This document shows, piece after piece, positions 58,001 to 64,000 of a stretch of DNA of 64,000 nucleotides. The stretch comes from Streptomyces sp. Ru62 (GTDB lineage: Bacteria > Actinomycetota > Actinomycetes > Streptomycetales > Streptomycetaceae): positions 1-64,000 of the forward strand of contig NZ_PQSU01000010.1 in the NCBI RefSeq assembly GCF_002920615.1, read 5' to 3'. The number at the start of each line of letters is the position of its first letter. Position 1 is the first letter of the stretch. The notes beneath the pieces are model-generated. The model did no database searches and was not told the DNA's origin. It saw only the letters and a list, made by a program, of their open reading frames with translations. Position numbers and translations under genes: made by a program.

Positions 58001-58992
58001 GTGAGGGCGTCCACCGACTGGGAGTTGTACGACAGTGCCAGCGACGGCGCCTGGCCCGCGGGCGGCTTGGGCACGTCGAAGGGCAGGCTGTACGAGAAGG
58101 CGCCGGAACCGGTGGAGACGTTCCAGGAACCGGACGGCTTCAGCGAGGACGCCCGGTAGTCACCGGCATCGGAGGACGACGTCGACGCCAGCGTGTACAC
58201 CGTCGCACCCGATGTCGTGGCGGCGCTCAGCGTCGAGGACGGGAACGCGGACCTCGCCGTCCGGTCCGGCTGGATGACCGAGATGGCCGGCTTGGGGTCG
58301 CCGTCGGCCTGCACGGTCGCGGTGATGGTGCCCTTGGCCACGTCGTTGTGGACCGGCACGGGCCGCGGGTCGGCCGTCGAGCAGCCCTTCGCCTCCGGTG
58401 TGGTCAGCGCGCAGGCCGGCAGGGCGACGATGTGCAGACGGGCGGCGAAGTTGCCGCCGTAGGCGTACTTGAACTTCGAGTAGTCGAAGGTGACGTTCAC
58501 CGGGCCGGGCGTGCCGCGGCCGTCGCGCCGCGTGAGCTGGACGCCCATGCCGATGCCGTTCGTCCGCTTCAGCCCGGTCCGGTCCAGGACCTTGACGTCG
58601 ACGTCCGTCGGGGCGGGGACCGCGATGGCGGACCGCTGCGTGGCCAGGGTCGTCGCGGGAGCGGGTCCGACGTGCACGGCGGCCGCGTCCGAGGTGTCGC
58701 CGGCCGGTGTCACGGGCAGGGTCCTGCCCGGCTTCAGACCGGACAGGGCGAGGCGGGCATGCGCCGCCTTGGGCCATACCGGCCGGACCGGCTTGGTCTG
58801 TGTCGGCTCGGCGCCGTCGCGCGGCACGCCGCCGGCCGCCTGCGCGGGCACGTCGACCGGTTGCTTGCGCCCGGCCGCGGTCGCCTCGGCCGTCCCCGCG
58901 GCCTGGGCCGCGGGCGCGGCCAGCAACGATGCCGCCAGCGCCATGGCCAACGCCCAAGGGGCGCCTCTTCCTTGTCTGTGCGCGCGTCGCAC
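52096..58992 (-). CDS. secreted RHS-repeat polymorphic toxin with HINT and EndoU-like C-terminal domains
   Basis: 2298 residues from the GTG at 58992 (APWALAMALAASLLAAPAAQAAG is a signal peptide); in-frame starts up to 59112 would add residues before it. Near residue 295 an SpvB-like segment begins (AFSYSLPFDVP, PSLALSYNSQSVDALTS). Many YD repeats follow (YDYNRSGQLSKI, YDELNRLSRAW, YDYDDDGQMKSRTV) up to the RHS core end ARMYDPKLGRFLSPDPLN near residue 1860 and NAYSYSLNNPVTYSDPDG. A pretoxin HINT domain is at about 2048-2192 (CNCFLAGTDVLLGDG to PVLVHN). The final 100 residues (IDMDHVLDRHTAAG, KTKFPDYMSRGEIES, ETAYPVW) match bacterial EndoU RNases. The toxin likely cuts itself loose after secretion. 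Confidence 0.92.
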   Translation of the reverse strand: MRRAHRQGRGAPWALAMALAASLLAAPAAQAAGTAEATAAGRKQPVDVPAQAAGGVPRDGAEPTQTKPVRPVWPKAAHARLALSGLKPGRTLPVTPAGDTSDAAAVHVGPAPATTLATQRSAIAVPAPTDVDVKVLDRTGLKRTNGIGMGVQLTRRDGRGTPGPVNVTFDYSKFKYAYGGNFAARLHIVALPACALTTPEAKGCSTADPRPVPVHNDVAKGTITATVQADGDPKPAISVIQPDRTARSAFPSSTLSAATTSGATVYTLASTSSSDAGDYRASSLKPSGSWNVSTGSGAFSYSLPFDVPKPPAGQAPSLALSYNSQSVDALTSAQNTQANWTGLGWDLSGIGFIERRYRGCQDDGTGTGWVGDLCWDSPNSTKEPDGAVYVINFNGVTSNLVQDDNGTGSYHVQDDPGWRVQHLTGGHGADDEYWVVSTQDGMRYYFGWGRSERTDAATDSVLTVPVFGNNPGEPGYDGGVGVSTQAYRWGLDRVVDPDEVETAYFYDKEQNHYRSVLLADQARVYDSAAYPVRIEYGWAAQIPGAQLPAKVDLRYVGRCVERMADKDPLASEPADCPGISDHPDSYPDVPTDLMCDGTSADDGCRTIKGETYSPTFFATKMLWDVKTFVRDDDSSAWDPAMQYQMKYGLPNPEGTVDNTLWLDYIQRRGYGDGTDITLPTININGEWRDNQLGGGVLNFRRVTQIHQDLGSFVNVTYRNYDAQDACDIDNPPSESNNTQACFKQRWVPEGATDEKTGWFKKYVVAKVSVDPGPGSGSGNDGDPVMTTTYDYVGKPAWAFPNDPLTKDKDESWTDWRGYQQVEVHTGTKSNAASTYYWLYRGMDGDRTDKDDPSKTRSVTVDDGDSGRPAVTDSPWLNGKVLESSNRDGSGQSHKRVWHEYWAYDTAQYEGLPDARFVRDSKTTTDELTSSGWREHTVKNEFDDTEPASTKYGLPMRTNDWGLSDTDDNRCTTFGRAYNTDYFPDSQVQRWMVLPDETRHYAADCAARSSANQDAYAVTLYDDATSVDTDKPTDGHPTTVRAYTDATHYRETKAKFDQAGRQISTTDGEQNTTTTTYQPATSWPVDGVKVTTPDPDGSGPATPQTTTTWYSRLWGAPYRIQDPNNQTTRIVLDSVGRVSKVFKPSQISAYPDGTPTLKYQYDITTSDNSEGVPDLVSTVPTKVTTTTLQSAGKVLTSYDYLDGLGRARETQVPAPTGTGRTVISTRYDTSGNVTGTSAAFYNSGAAGSGMVLPTVDSLPSYTDVVIDYAGRTTESRIMVNGDPQAQGRTITNYHGDYTTTVPPAGERTNTYTDVFGQVSKVVEFGPSTYTTYYDYNRSGQLSKITDSKGNITTYTYNWLGEHTGGKDPDADLNGTGVITYDDNGNVETVKDAGGTVLTYTYDHLNRPLTVQNGTKVLTRNTYDTAAGGIGRPATSTSYAGGYAYTDKINAYDADGNATEAQTTVPADGTGFENTYTTKSAYNALGQQTSITYPAVGDLPQETVTTQYDGFGNPEKVTSDLNNTVYVDSTGFDSLGRLTDRTYGTTATTTTTARRSYTYDDADGTGWLKNITTTSSTKGTVQNDDYLYDNAGQTTDLADRITGQHQCSTYDELNRLSRAWTTGASTGCAGPFSPDLATGKDPYQLDYTYDGIGNLQKVTNTTATGAQVNDYVYPGYSADQSTYTAGAAHPHAVTSVKTPTGTDLYDYDDDGQMKSRTVGGKQTTLVWNELHQVTSVSGAATTGYVYAASGDLLERKSTDETVLYLTGQEIHKAPGAAPKATRYYGDGTTTVAMRTAVDKTSSKLSWLMSDTQASAQLTVDAGTGAAQRRRYLPFGAQNGGTALPSGSDRGFLGKTEDDATGLSILGARMYDPKLGRFLSPDPLNSPYDPQYLNAYSYSLNNPVTYSDPDGLRPITPCEYGCDHGDQSYRDWMTPNGDGTWSYHYEYSNYVYNGQGELHSVVKTGSDLPPLGKKIVYKPLDITAQVTVIKALASTFLPDPKAWKDCLSGSGVSSCLIAGTDLPLGKALKLVPDSVLKKGAKAAEEWITKLTKGCNCFLAGTDVLLGDGRTTKDIEDVKVGDKVLTTDPETGRTTSQRVTRRIVTDTDKHFNELSIATEDGIEKLTATHEHPFWSPSQHDWVQAGDLKPGMTLRTDDDRTVIITANHPFTTHARTYNLTVENVHTYYVLAGGTPVLVHNSTCTKALNLPGWRKVDIDMDHVLDRHTAAGKTYKQSGIKTKFPDYMSRGEIESTIRQAYRSSSVAGRSQGDRVFLRGSANGLDIEMWVNKATRTIETAYPVWR

Positions 58993-59355
58993 GGACCATC
59001 CCCAACCCGAAGAAGGCCGGGACCCCGTCCCGGCGCGTGTGCAAGGCGAAGGCCACATGGCGTCGGGCTGTCGGTGGAGTGAAAGCCGCGTGAGGCCAGG
59101 CCAACGCTGCACGTTAAGCAGGACATGGCTGCAGCGAACAGCCCCTCAAATCGGACCGATGAGCCACAACCCGCTCTTCACGTTACGTTTACAGTTGTGT
59201 TCTGAATCACGTTTGCTGTCGTGGTCTCAACGAGGCCCCGGAGCTGGGCGGACGAGGCTGGCGCGGGCCCGGCCGGCATGGTTCAATCCTGCGTCGCACA
59301 CATCGTGCACACATCAAGGCCCGGTCCCGGGCCGACGAAACGTCCCGGAGATCAC
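58993..59355. other. divergent promoter region between toxin and propeller genes
   Basis: 363 bp. It is slightly AT-richer around 59160-59225 (ACGTTACGTTTACAGTTGTG), where the divergent promoters must lie. If the longer toxin start at 59112 is used, the first 120 bp are coding. No other feature is seen. Confidence 0.4.
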
Positions 59356-60423
59356 ATGAAGCGCGAGACGTCCGGAGGTCCGAGCCGGCGCCAGATACTG
59401 CTGCGTGTCGGCGGGTTGACGGCGGCGGCCGTCGTCGGGTCCGCCGTCCTCGACCAGGCCGGCACCGCGTCCGCGGCCGTCACCACGTCCAAGCGCTTCG
59501 ATCTCACCGACGGGTCCGACGAATGGTTCCGGGAGATCCCGCTCAACGAGACCCGGATCCTCCAGTCGTTCGCTTTCGACAACACCAACAAGCACCTGTA
59601 CACGGCCCAGTTGGTGCAGGGCGGTCGCATCCTGCCCGGGGAGACGCAGGCCTACAGCGGCGCCGACCGGTCGAAGAACGGCGATCTGTGCATCACCCGT
59701 CTCGACTGGCAGGGGTACATCATCGGCCGGATGTACCTGAAGGGCTTCGGGCACGGGGTGTCGATCGGCGTCGAGCCCTCCGGGAACAGCGCGTACCTGT
59801 GGACCGAGTGCGACTCCGTGCCCGACAGCGAGAACAACGGCTACGGCACCCGGATCGCCCGGTTCAAGTTCGCCAACGGCACCGTGATCCAGCCCGACTC
59901 CGCGCAGGTCACCCGGTTCACCCCGGTTCCGGGCTCGGACCACAACACCGTCGCCATCGACCCGGTCACCAACCGGATCGCCCACCGTCACCGCGTCAGC
60001 GGCACCTGGAAGTACGGCCTGTACGACCTGGCCACGTTCAAGGCCGGCACGTTCACCCCGCTGGCCACCATCACCCAGCCCGCCGTGCTCACCGGCCCCA
60101 CCTTCCAGGGCTACACCAGCATGGGCCAGTACCTGTACACCATGGACGGCACCGCCTACACCTACGACGCCGACGGCAACCGGACCAGCACCAGCAACAC
60201 CTATGTCACGTCCATCGACTGGAACACCGGCACCGTCGTCGAGCGCCGGCTCAGCAAGGCGGGCGAGAGCCTGTTCTACCGGGAGCCGGAAGGGCTGGCC
60301 ATCCAGATCCCCGACATGAGCACCCCGGCCGTCGCCCGCCTGCACCTCGGCTTCGGTTCCGAGGAGTCCCTCACCCAGACCGACAAGAAGGCCAGCTTCT
60401 ACTACAAGGACCTGCTCGTCTGA
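59356..60423 (+). CDS. Tat-exported phage-RBP/TagC-like beta-propeller protein
   Basis: 355 residues from ATG 59356, with CGGAG upstream. The N-terminus has a twin-arginine signal: SRRQILLRVGGLTAAAVVGSAV then an AxA site near residue 38. The rest fits the P68 RBP/TagC-like beta-propeller family: ILQSFAFDNTNKHLYTAQLVQGG, GDLCITRLDWQGYIIGRMYLKGFGHGVSIGVEPSG, LWTECDS, RIARFKFANGT, SDHNTVAIDPVTNRIAHRH, and PEGLAIQIPDM. In phage this binds cell-wall polymers; in Streptomyces similar proteins are chromosomal and may bind teichoic acids. It is divergent from the RHS toxin, but a link is only inferred. Confidence 0.85.
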   Translation: MKRETSGGPSRRQILLRVGGLTAAAVVGSAVLDQAGTASAAVTTSKRFDLTDGSDEWFREIPLNETRILQSFAFDNTNKHLYTAQLVQGGRILPGETQAYSGADRSKNGDLCITRLDWQGYIIGRMYLKGFGHGVSIGVEPSGNSAYLWTECDSVPDSENNGYGTRIARFKFANGTVIQPDSAQVTRFTPVPGSDHNTVAIDPVTNRIAHRHRVSGTWKYGLYDLATFKAGTFTPLATITQPAVLTGPTFQGYTSMGQYLYTMDGTAYTYDADGNRTSTSNTYVTSIDWNTGTVVERRLSKAGESLFYREPEGLAIQIPDMSTPAVARLHLGFGSEESLTQTDKKASFYYKDLLV

Positions 60424-60442
60424 CGCCTGGGAGCGGGAGACG

Positions 60443-61390
60443 TCAGTTCTTCAGTTCCGGCGGGCTGATCCGCGACTTCTCGATCGCTGAACCCGTGGTG
60501 CCCCACTTCTTCAGGATCCTGTCGTAGGTGCCGTCGGCCAGCAGCTTGTTCACCGCCGCCTGGAACGCCGGCGCCAGTTTCGTGCCCTTCTTGAAGGCGA
60601 AACCGACGTCCAGGCGGTGGTACTCGTTGAGGAACTTCAGGCCCTGCTGGTGCGCCACGGCGTACCGCAGGCCGTTGATCGTGGACATCACGACGTCGCT
60701 GCGGCCCTGCTGGAGCGAGGACCAGATCGCGCTCTGCTCGGCGTACGTCTGCACCTGGTACGGCTTCTTGCCCGCGTCGGTGCACACGTGCTTGCCGGCC
60801 TCCAGCGTGGCCTCGAACGTCGTGCCGGCGCCCGTGGCGACGTTCAGACCGCACAACTGCTTCAGGTCGGTGATCTTCGAGAGCTTGCTGTCCTTGCGGG
60901 TGGCGAAGCCCTGGCCGTCGTTGACGTAGGTGACGAAGTCGATGGTCCTGCGGCGCTCGTCCGTGACGCCGAAGTTGCTCGCGCCGAAGTCGTACTTGCC
61001 GCTGTCCAGGGCGGGCAGGATCGCCTCGAAGCTCGCCTGCTCGATCTTCAGCCTGATGCCGAGCACCCGGGCGACCGCCTTGGTGAAGTCGACGTCCTGG
61101 CCGGTCAGGGTCCTGCCGTCGGCGAGGTAGGTGGTGCCGGGCGGGGTGCCGCCGACGCTGACCGCGACGGTGAGGCTCGTGGTGCCGGCGGGCAGCAGCT
61201 TCGCCGCGGCGTCGTCCTCGCGCACGGCGGAGACGACGTCCGTGGTGGGCACCTCGTCGGCCTTGGCCGCCACCCCGGAGGCGTCCGAGCCGCCCGAGCC
61301 GTCGGAGCCGGAGCCGCAGGCGGTGAGGAGCAGCGCGGCCGAGGTAATGGCGGCAAAGGGCATGAAATGGCGATAAGCGGGCGTGCGCAT
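60443..61390 (-). CDS. amino-acid-type ABC transporter substrate-binding lipoprotein
   Basis: 315 residues from ATG 61390, with CAGGAG upstream. The lipobox is LLTACGSG near residue 27. The SBP family 3 fold is visible: YLADGRTLTGQDVDFTKAVARVLGIRLKIEQASFEAILPALDSGKYDFGASNFGVTDERRRTIDFVTY, then CGLNVATGAGTTFEATLEAG and QQGRSDVVMSTINGLRYAV. Ligand is an amino acid or similar. A 23-residue cysteine-ending leader peptide lies 140 bp upstream, suggesting control by cysteine supply. The next permease gene is divergent. Confidence 0.92.
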   Translation of the reverse strand: MRTPAYRHFMPFAAITSAALLLTACGSGSDGSGGSDASGVAAKADEVPTTDVVSAVREDDAAAKLLPAGTTSLTVAVSVGGTPPGTTYLADGRTLTGQDVDFTKAVARVLGIRLKIEQASFEAILPALDSGKYDFGASNFGVTDERRRTIDFVTYVNDGQGFATRKDSKLSKITDLKQLCGLNVATGAGTTFEATLEAGKHVCTDAGKKPYQVQTYAEQSAIWSSLQQGRSDVVMSTINGLRYAVAHQQGLKFLNEYHRLDVGFAFKKGTKLAPAFQAAVNKLLADGTYDRILKKWGTTGSAIEKSRISPPELKN

Positions 61391-61464
61391 CGGGTAGCGG
61401 TCTCCTGAGGCGGAAGGTGTGCGGAAGCGCGAGGGGAGGGGTGCGCGTGTGAAGGCGGAGAACA

Positions 61465-61516
61465 CGCCGGGAACCGGCGGGAGAACGCGAGCAGGCCCGC
61501 CCGGAGGGCAGGCGGG
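61465..61516 (-). promoter_or_regulatory. attenuator-type hairpins between leader peptide and binding-protein gene
   Basis: Two small stem-loops lie in the 140-bp leader: CGCCGG-GAA-CCGGCG at 61465-61479 and CCCGCC...GGCGGG at 61496-61516. They are in a position where ribosome stalling in the leader peptide could change folding. Speculative. Confidence 0.4.
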
Positions 61517-61530
61517 AGCAGGGGGTCAGC

Positions 61531-61602
61531 TCAACAGGACGAGGACCACACGCGACCGAAGTCGATGTGGGAGCGGGTGACCAGCCACTGCTGTGGATGC
61601 AT
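61531..61602 (-). CDS. 23-residue leader peptide ending in cysteine
   Basis: The ATG at 61602 opens a 24-codon frame containing LVTRSHIDFGRV in the middle and ending SSSC then TGA (61531-61533). This matches the family of putative leader peptides in actinobacteria with the core LVTRxHIDxxRV and terminal cysteine(s), usually found before sulfur-assimilation genes. No Shine-Dalgarno sequence is evident. When cysteine is short, ribosomes would stall at the last codon and relieve attenuation of the downstream gene. Confidence 0.85.
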   Translation of the reverse strand: MHPQQWLVTRSHIDFGRVWSSSC

Positions 61603-61673
61603 GGGCCAAGTGGAACAGGCATCCGGTTCCGCGTCAACCGACTTGAGATGTACTGCTCAGAGTATGGACAACC

Positions 61674-61704
61674 TTGACAGTGCACGGAAACGGCCCCGTA
61701 CTCT
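61674..61704 (+). promoter_or_regulatory. promoter candidate of the permease gene
   Basis: TTGACA at 61674-61679 and TACTCT at 61699-61704 are separated by 19 bp, giving a leader of about 115 bases before ATG 61826. The rest of the 435-bp divergent region 61391-61825 holds the leader peptide and hairpins described separately. Confidence 0.5.
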
Positions 61705-61825
61705 CGGTGTACGGCCCTGCTGAGGGGCTCGGCCGTGTCCGCGCCGTGCGGCGCGCTCCCGTGTGAAGGCACCACCCGTTCTGACGACTCAGCGCGTCCT
61801 CGGCGACGCGCGTCACGGAGCCTTC

Positions 61826-62683
61826 ATGTCATCGGACACCCTCGCCAAGATCCCCACCGTCCCCGACACGCCCGAGCCCGCGGACGCCCCGCGGATCGTC
61901 CCGCAGCGCCGGTACGGCCAGTGGGCGGCGGCCGTCGTCGTCCTCGCGCTGCTCGGGTTCGCCGTCAACTCCGTCCTGCGCAACAAGGCGTTCCAGTGGG
62001 ACGTGGTCGGCGACTACTTCACCTCGGACTCCGTCCTGCGCGGGCTGTGGCTGACGCTGTGGCTGACCGCGGTCGTGATGGTCCTCGGCTTCGCCCTCGG
62101 CACCCTGCTCGCCGCGTTCCGGCTCTCCGCCAACCCCGTGCTGCGGGCGGTCAGCTGGGGATACGTGTGGCTGTTCCGGTCCATCCCGATCCTGGTGCAG
62201 CTGCTGCTGTGGTTCAACATCGGGGCGCTGTACCCGCGGGTGTTCGGGGTGAGGACCGTCGACCTGCTCAGCCCGGTCGCCGTCGCGGTCATCGGCCTCA
62301 CCCTGCACGAGGCCGCCTACGCCGCCGAGGTCGTCCGCGGCGGCATCCTCTCCGTCGACCGCGGGCAGATCGAGGCCGCCCAGGCACTCGGTCTGAGCCG
62401 GTGGCGGCGCTGGCGGCGGATCGTGCTGCCGCAGGCGATGCGCGCCATCGTGCCGCCCGCCGGCAACATGCTGATCGGCACCCTCAAGGGCACCTCGATC
62501 GTCAGCGTCATCGCCGTCAACGACCTGTTGTTCTCCGCCCAGTTGATCTACCACCGCACCTATCAGGTGATCCCGCTGCTGATGGTCGCCACCCTCTGGT
62601 ACGCCGTCGTCACCACCCTGCTGGGCATCGCCCAGACGTTCGTCGAGAAGCACTACGCGCGCGGTACGGAGAACGCCCGATGA
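61826..62683 (+). CDS. amino-acid-type ABC transporter permease
   Basis: 285 residues from ATG 61826, with CACGGAG upstream; GTG 61763 would add 21 unconserved residues. One membrane segment near residue 40, then the five-span core LWLTLWLTAVVMVLGFALGTLLAAF, YVWLFRSIPILVQLLLWF and the EAA loop EVVRGGILSVDRGQIEAAQALGLSRWRRWRRIVLPQAMRAIVPPAGNMLIGTLKGTSI. The sequence is typical of permeases of the HisM/GlnP family. No ATPase is seen in the window; it may lie beyond 64000. It ends in an ATGA overlap with the next gene. Confidence 0.92.
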   Translation: MSSDTLAKIPTVPDTPEPADAPRIVPQRRYGQWAAAVVVLALLGFAVNSVLRNKAFQWDVVGDYFTSDSVLRGLWLTLWLTAVVMVLGFALGTLLAAFRLSANPVLRAVSWGYVWLFRSIPILVQLLLWFNIGALYPRVFGVRTVDLLSPVAVAVIGLTLHEAAYAAEVVRGGILSVDRGQIEAAQALGLSRWRRWRRIVLPQAMRAIVPPAGNMLIGTLKGTSIVSVIAVNDLLFSAQLIYHRTYQVIPLLMVATLWYAVVTTLLGIAQTFVEKHYARGTENAR

Positions 62684-64000
62684 GGCAGCAACTGGTCATC
62701 GTCGGAGCCGGGCCGCGGGGGACCGGCCTCCTCGAACGCCTCGCCGCCAACGCGCCCGAGCTGTACGCCGGTCCGGGCCTCGACATCCACCTGGTCGACC
62801 CCCACCCGCCCGGTGGCGGGCGCATATGGCGGCAGGCGCAGTCGCCGCTGCTGTGGATGAACTCGCAGGCCGAGGACGTCACCATGTTCACCGACGACAC
62901 GGTGGCCATGGCCGGCCCGGTGCGCGAGGGCCCCACCCTTCACGAGTGGGCCCGGCTGGACGGCCGTACCTTCCCCGACCGGCAGCTCCAGGGCCGCTAT
63001 CTGCGCTGGGTGTACGAACGGGCCGTCGCCGACCTGCCCCCGAACGTCACCGTCCACCACCACCCCCACCGCGCCCTCAGGGTCGACGGGCCCCGCGAGG
63101 GCCGCCAGCGGGTGTGGCTGGAGGGCCGTCCGCACCCGCTCCCGGCCGACCTGGTGATCCTGGCGGTAGGTCATCTGGACAGTGAACTCGATGCCGAGCA
63201 GGCCGAGTTGGCCGCCTATGCCCGCGAGCACGGCCTGGTGCACCTGCCGCCCGACTTCACCGCCGACAGCGACCTGTCCGCACTGGCGCCCGGCGAACCC
63301 GTCCTCGTGCGCGGCTTCGGGCTGGCCTTCGTCGACCTGATGGTGCTGCTCACCGAGGGGCGCGGCGGACGGTACGAGGGGGAGACGTACCGTCCCTCGG
63401 GGCGGGAGCCGGTGCTCTACGTCGGCTCCCGGCGCGGGGTGCCGTACCACTCGAAGATCGGCTACGACTGGACCGGCGACCGGCCCCCGCTGCCCCGTTT
63501 CCTCGGCCCGGCCGAGGTGGCGGAGCTGCTGGCCCGGCCCGGGGGCTTCGACTTCCGGCGCGATGTGTGGCCCCTGGTCGAGAAGGAGCTGGGCTTCGCC
63601 CACTACCACCGGCTGTTCACCGCCCACCCCGGGCGTACGGCGATGGCCTGGGCCGACTTCGAGGAGAAGTACGCGGCGGCCGGCGACCCCGCCGAGACCC
63701 GGGCGCTGGTCGCCGCCGCCGTACCGGATCCGGCCGACCGGCTCGACCTCACCGCGCTCGACCACCCCCTGGAGGGCGTGCGGTACGCCTCGCACGACGA
63801 CTTCCAGGACGGGCTCAGGGACTACATCGAGGACGACCTGCGACGCCGCCACGATCCCGCCCACAGCCCGGACCTCGGGGTGTTCCTCGGGCTGCTCTCC
63901 GTCTACGGGCAGCTGGTGCGGCTCGGGGACATCGGGTCCTGGTGGCACGGGTTCTTCAGCTACCTGGCGTCCGGGCCGCCCGGGCCCCGGCTGCGGCAGA
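62680..64000 (+). CDS. FAD/NAD(P)-binding protein, truncated by window end
   Basis: At least 440 residues; the frame is open at 64000, so the gene continues beyond the window. The N-terminus carries the dinucleotide motif QLVIVGAGPRGTGLLERLAANAP, then IHLVDPHPPGGGRIWRQAQSPLLWMNSQ, RYLRWVYE, LVILAVGHLDSELDAEQAE and PVLVRGFGLAFVDLMVLLTEGRGG, matching the NAD_binding_9 family. In actinobacteria such genes often stand by ABC transporters and flavin-dependent monooxygenases of sulfur scavenging. The start overlaps the permease stop (ATGA). Substrate unknown. Confidence 0.88.
   Translation, partial: MRQQLVIVGAGPRGTGLLERLAANAPELYAGPGLDIHLVDPHPPGGGRIWRQAQSPLLWMNSQAEDVTMFTDDTVAMAGPVREGPTLHEWARLDGRTFPDRQLQGRYLRWVYERAVADLPPNVTVHHHPHRALRVDGPREGRQRVWLEGRPHPLPADLVILAVGHLDSELDAEQAELAAYAREHGLVHLPPDFTADSDLSALAPGEPVLVRGFGLAFVDLMVLLTEGRGGRYEGETYRPSGREPVLYVGSRRGVPYHSKIGYDWTGDRPPLPRFLGPAEVAELLARPGGFDFRRDVWPLVEKELGFAHYHRLFTAHPGRTAMAWADFEEKYAAAGDPAETRALVAAAVPDPADRLDLTALDHPLEGVRYASHDDFQDGLRDYIEDDLRRRHDPAHSPDLGVFLGLLSVYGQLVRLGDIGSWWHGFFSYLASGPPGPRLRQ

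Noticed and set aside
52612..59082. 2156-codon plus-strand open frame opposite the RHS toxin
   Set aside because: It is the shadow of the toxin gene; translation is valine/glycine/arginine-rich without domains, whereas the minus frame gives RHS, HINT and EndoU-like segments.

Overview
The window is about 64 kb of very GC-rich DNA with strong GC bias at third codon positions, many GTG and TTG starts, and gene content typical of the core chromosome of a Streptomyces species. The order tlyA, nadK, recN, pyrG, Nudix hydrolase, parA-like, scpA, scpB, pseudouridine synthase, cmk, der is the conserved actinobacterial block also known from Mycobacterium tuberculosis (Rv1694 to Rv1713). Here it is interleaved with Streptomyces-type genes. 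Species cannot be read from the sequence alone.

Layout. 1-4.5 kb: a strong terminator (possibly the end of an rRNA operon), a protein with a very long RDDR/RGG-rich disordered half and a TPR-like half, a DUF1015 protein and a NagD-like HAD phosphatase. 4.5-7.6 kb: a three-gene ferric-siderophore ABC transporter under an iron box that overlaps an apparent leaderless promoter. 7.6-11.8 kb: SCP2-domain protein, small protein, tlyA, nadK, recN. 11.6-19 kb: HNH-endonuclease relic, GT4 glycosyltransferase, PucR regulator, FAD-linked oxidase, GH15 glycosidase. 19.4-30.7 kb: pyrG, Nudix hydrolase, a 0.5-kb array of 20-21-bp repeats, an NB-ARC/TPR regulator-like ATPase, alanine dehydrogenase, and a chromosome-organisation operon (ParA-like ATPase, small partner, scpA, scpB, pseudouridine synthase). 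30.7-33.2 kb: ADP-ribosylglycohydrolase behind a striking palindrome, convergent RlaP-type nucleotidyltransferase, Rieske lipoprotein. 33.3-37.8 kb: aroH, tyrA, cmk, acyltransferase, der operon. 37.8-43 kb: two Streptomyces-type hypothetical genes, an Rpf/LysM secreted muralytic enzyme with a long structured leader, a WYL regulator and a stand-alone cytochrome oxidase subunit I.

43-51.6 kb: I78-type inhibitor, PAP2 phosphatase, PIG-V-like mannosyltransferase, DHA2 exporter, glutaryl-CoA-dehydrogenase-like enzyme behind a palindromic operator, SepF paralogue, and a DUF5685 protein with a cysteine-rich tail. 51.6-60.4 kb: an accessory polymorphic-toxin locus, made of a secreted 2,300-residue RHS protein with a HINT domain and an EndoU-like C-terminal toxin, a probable immunity gene, and a divergent Tat-exported beta-propeller protein. 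60.4-64 kb: the start of what looks like a sulfur-scavenging locus, with a 23-residue cysteine-ending leader peptide, an ABC binding lipoprotein, a divergent permease and an FAD/NAD(P)-binding enzyme cut by the window end.

The most unusual items are the 20-21-bp repeat array with its 155-bp exact internal duplication, the RHS-HINT-EndoU toxin/immunity pair, the cysteine leader peptide, the palindrome abutting the ADP-ribosylglycohydrolase gene, the RDDR-repeat protein and the cysteine-rich DUF5685 protein. No tRNA gene, CRISPR array, insertion sequence or prophage was seen.
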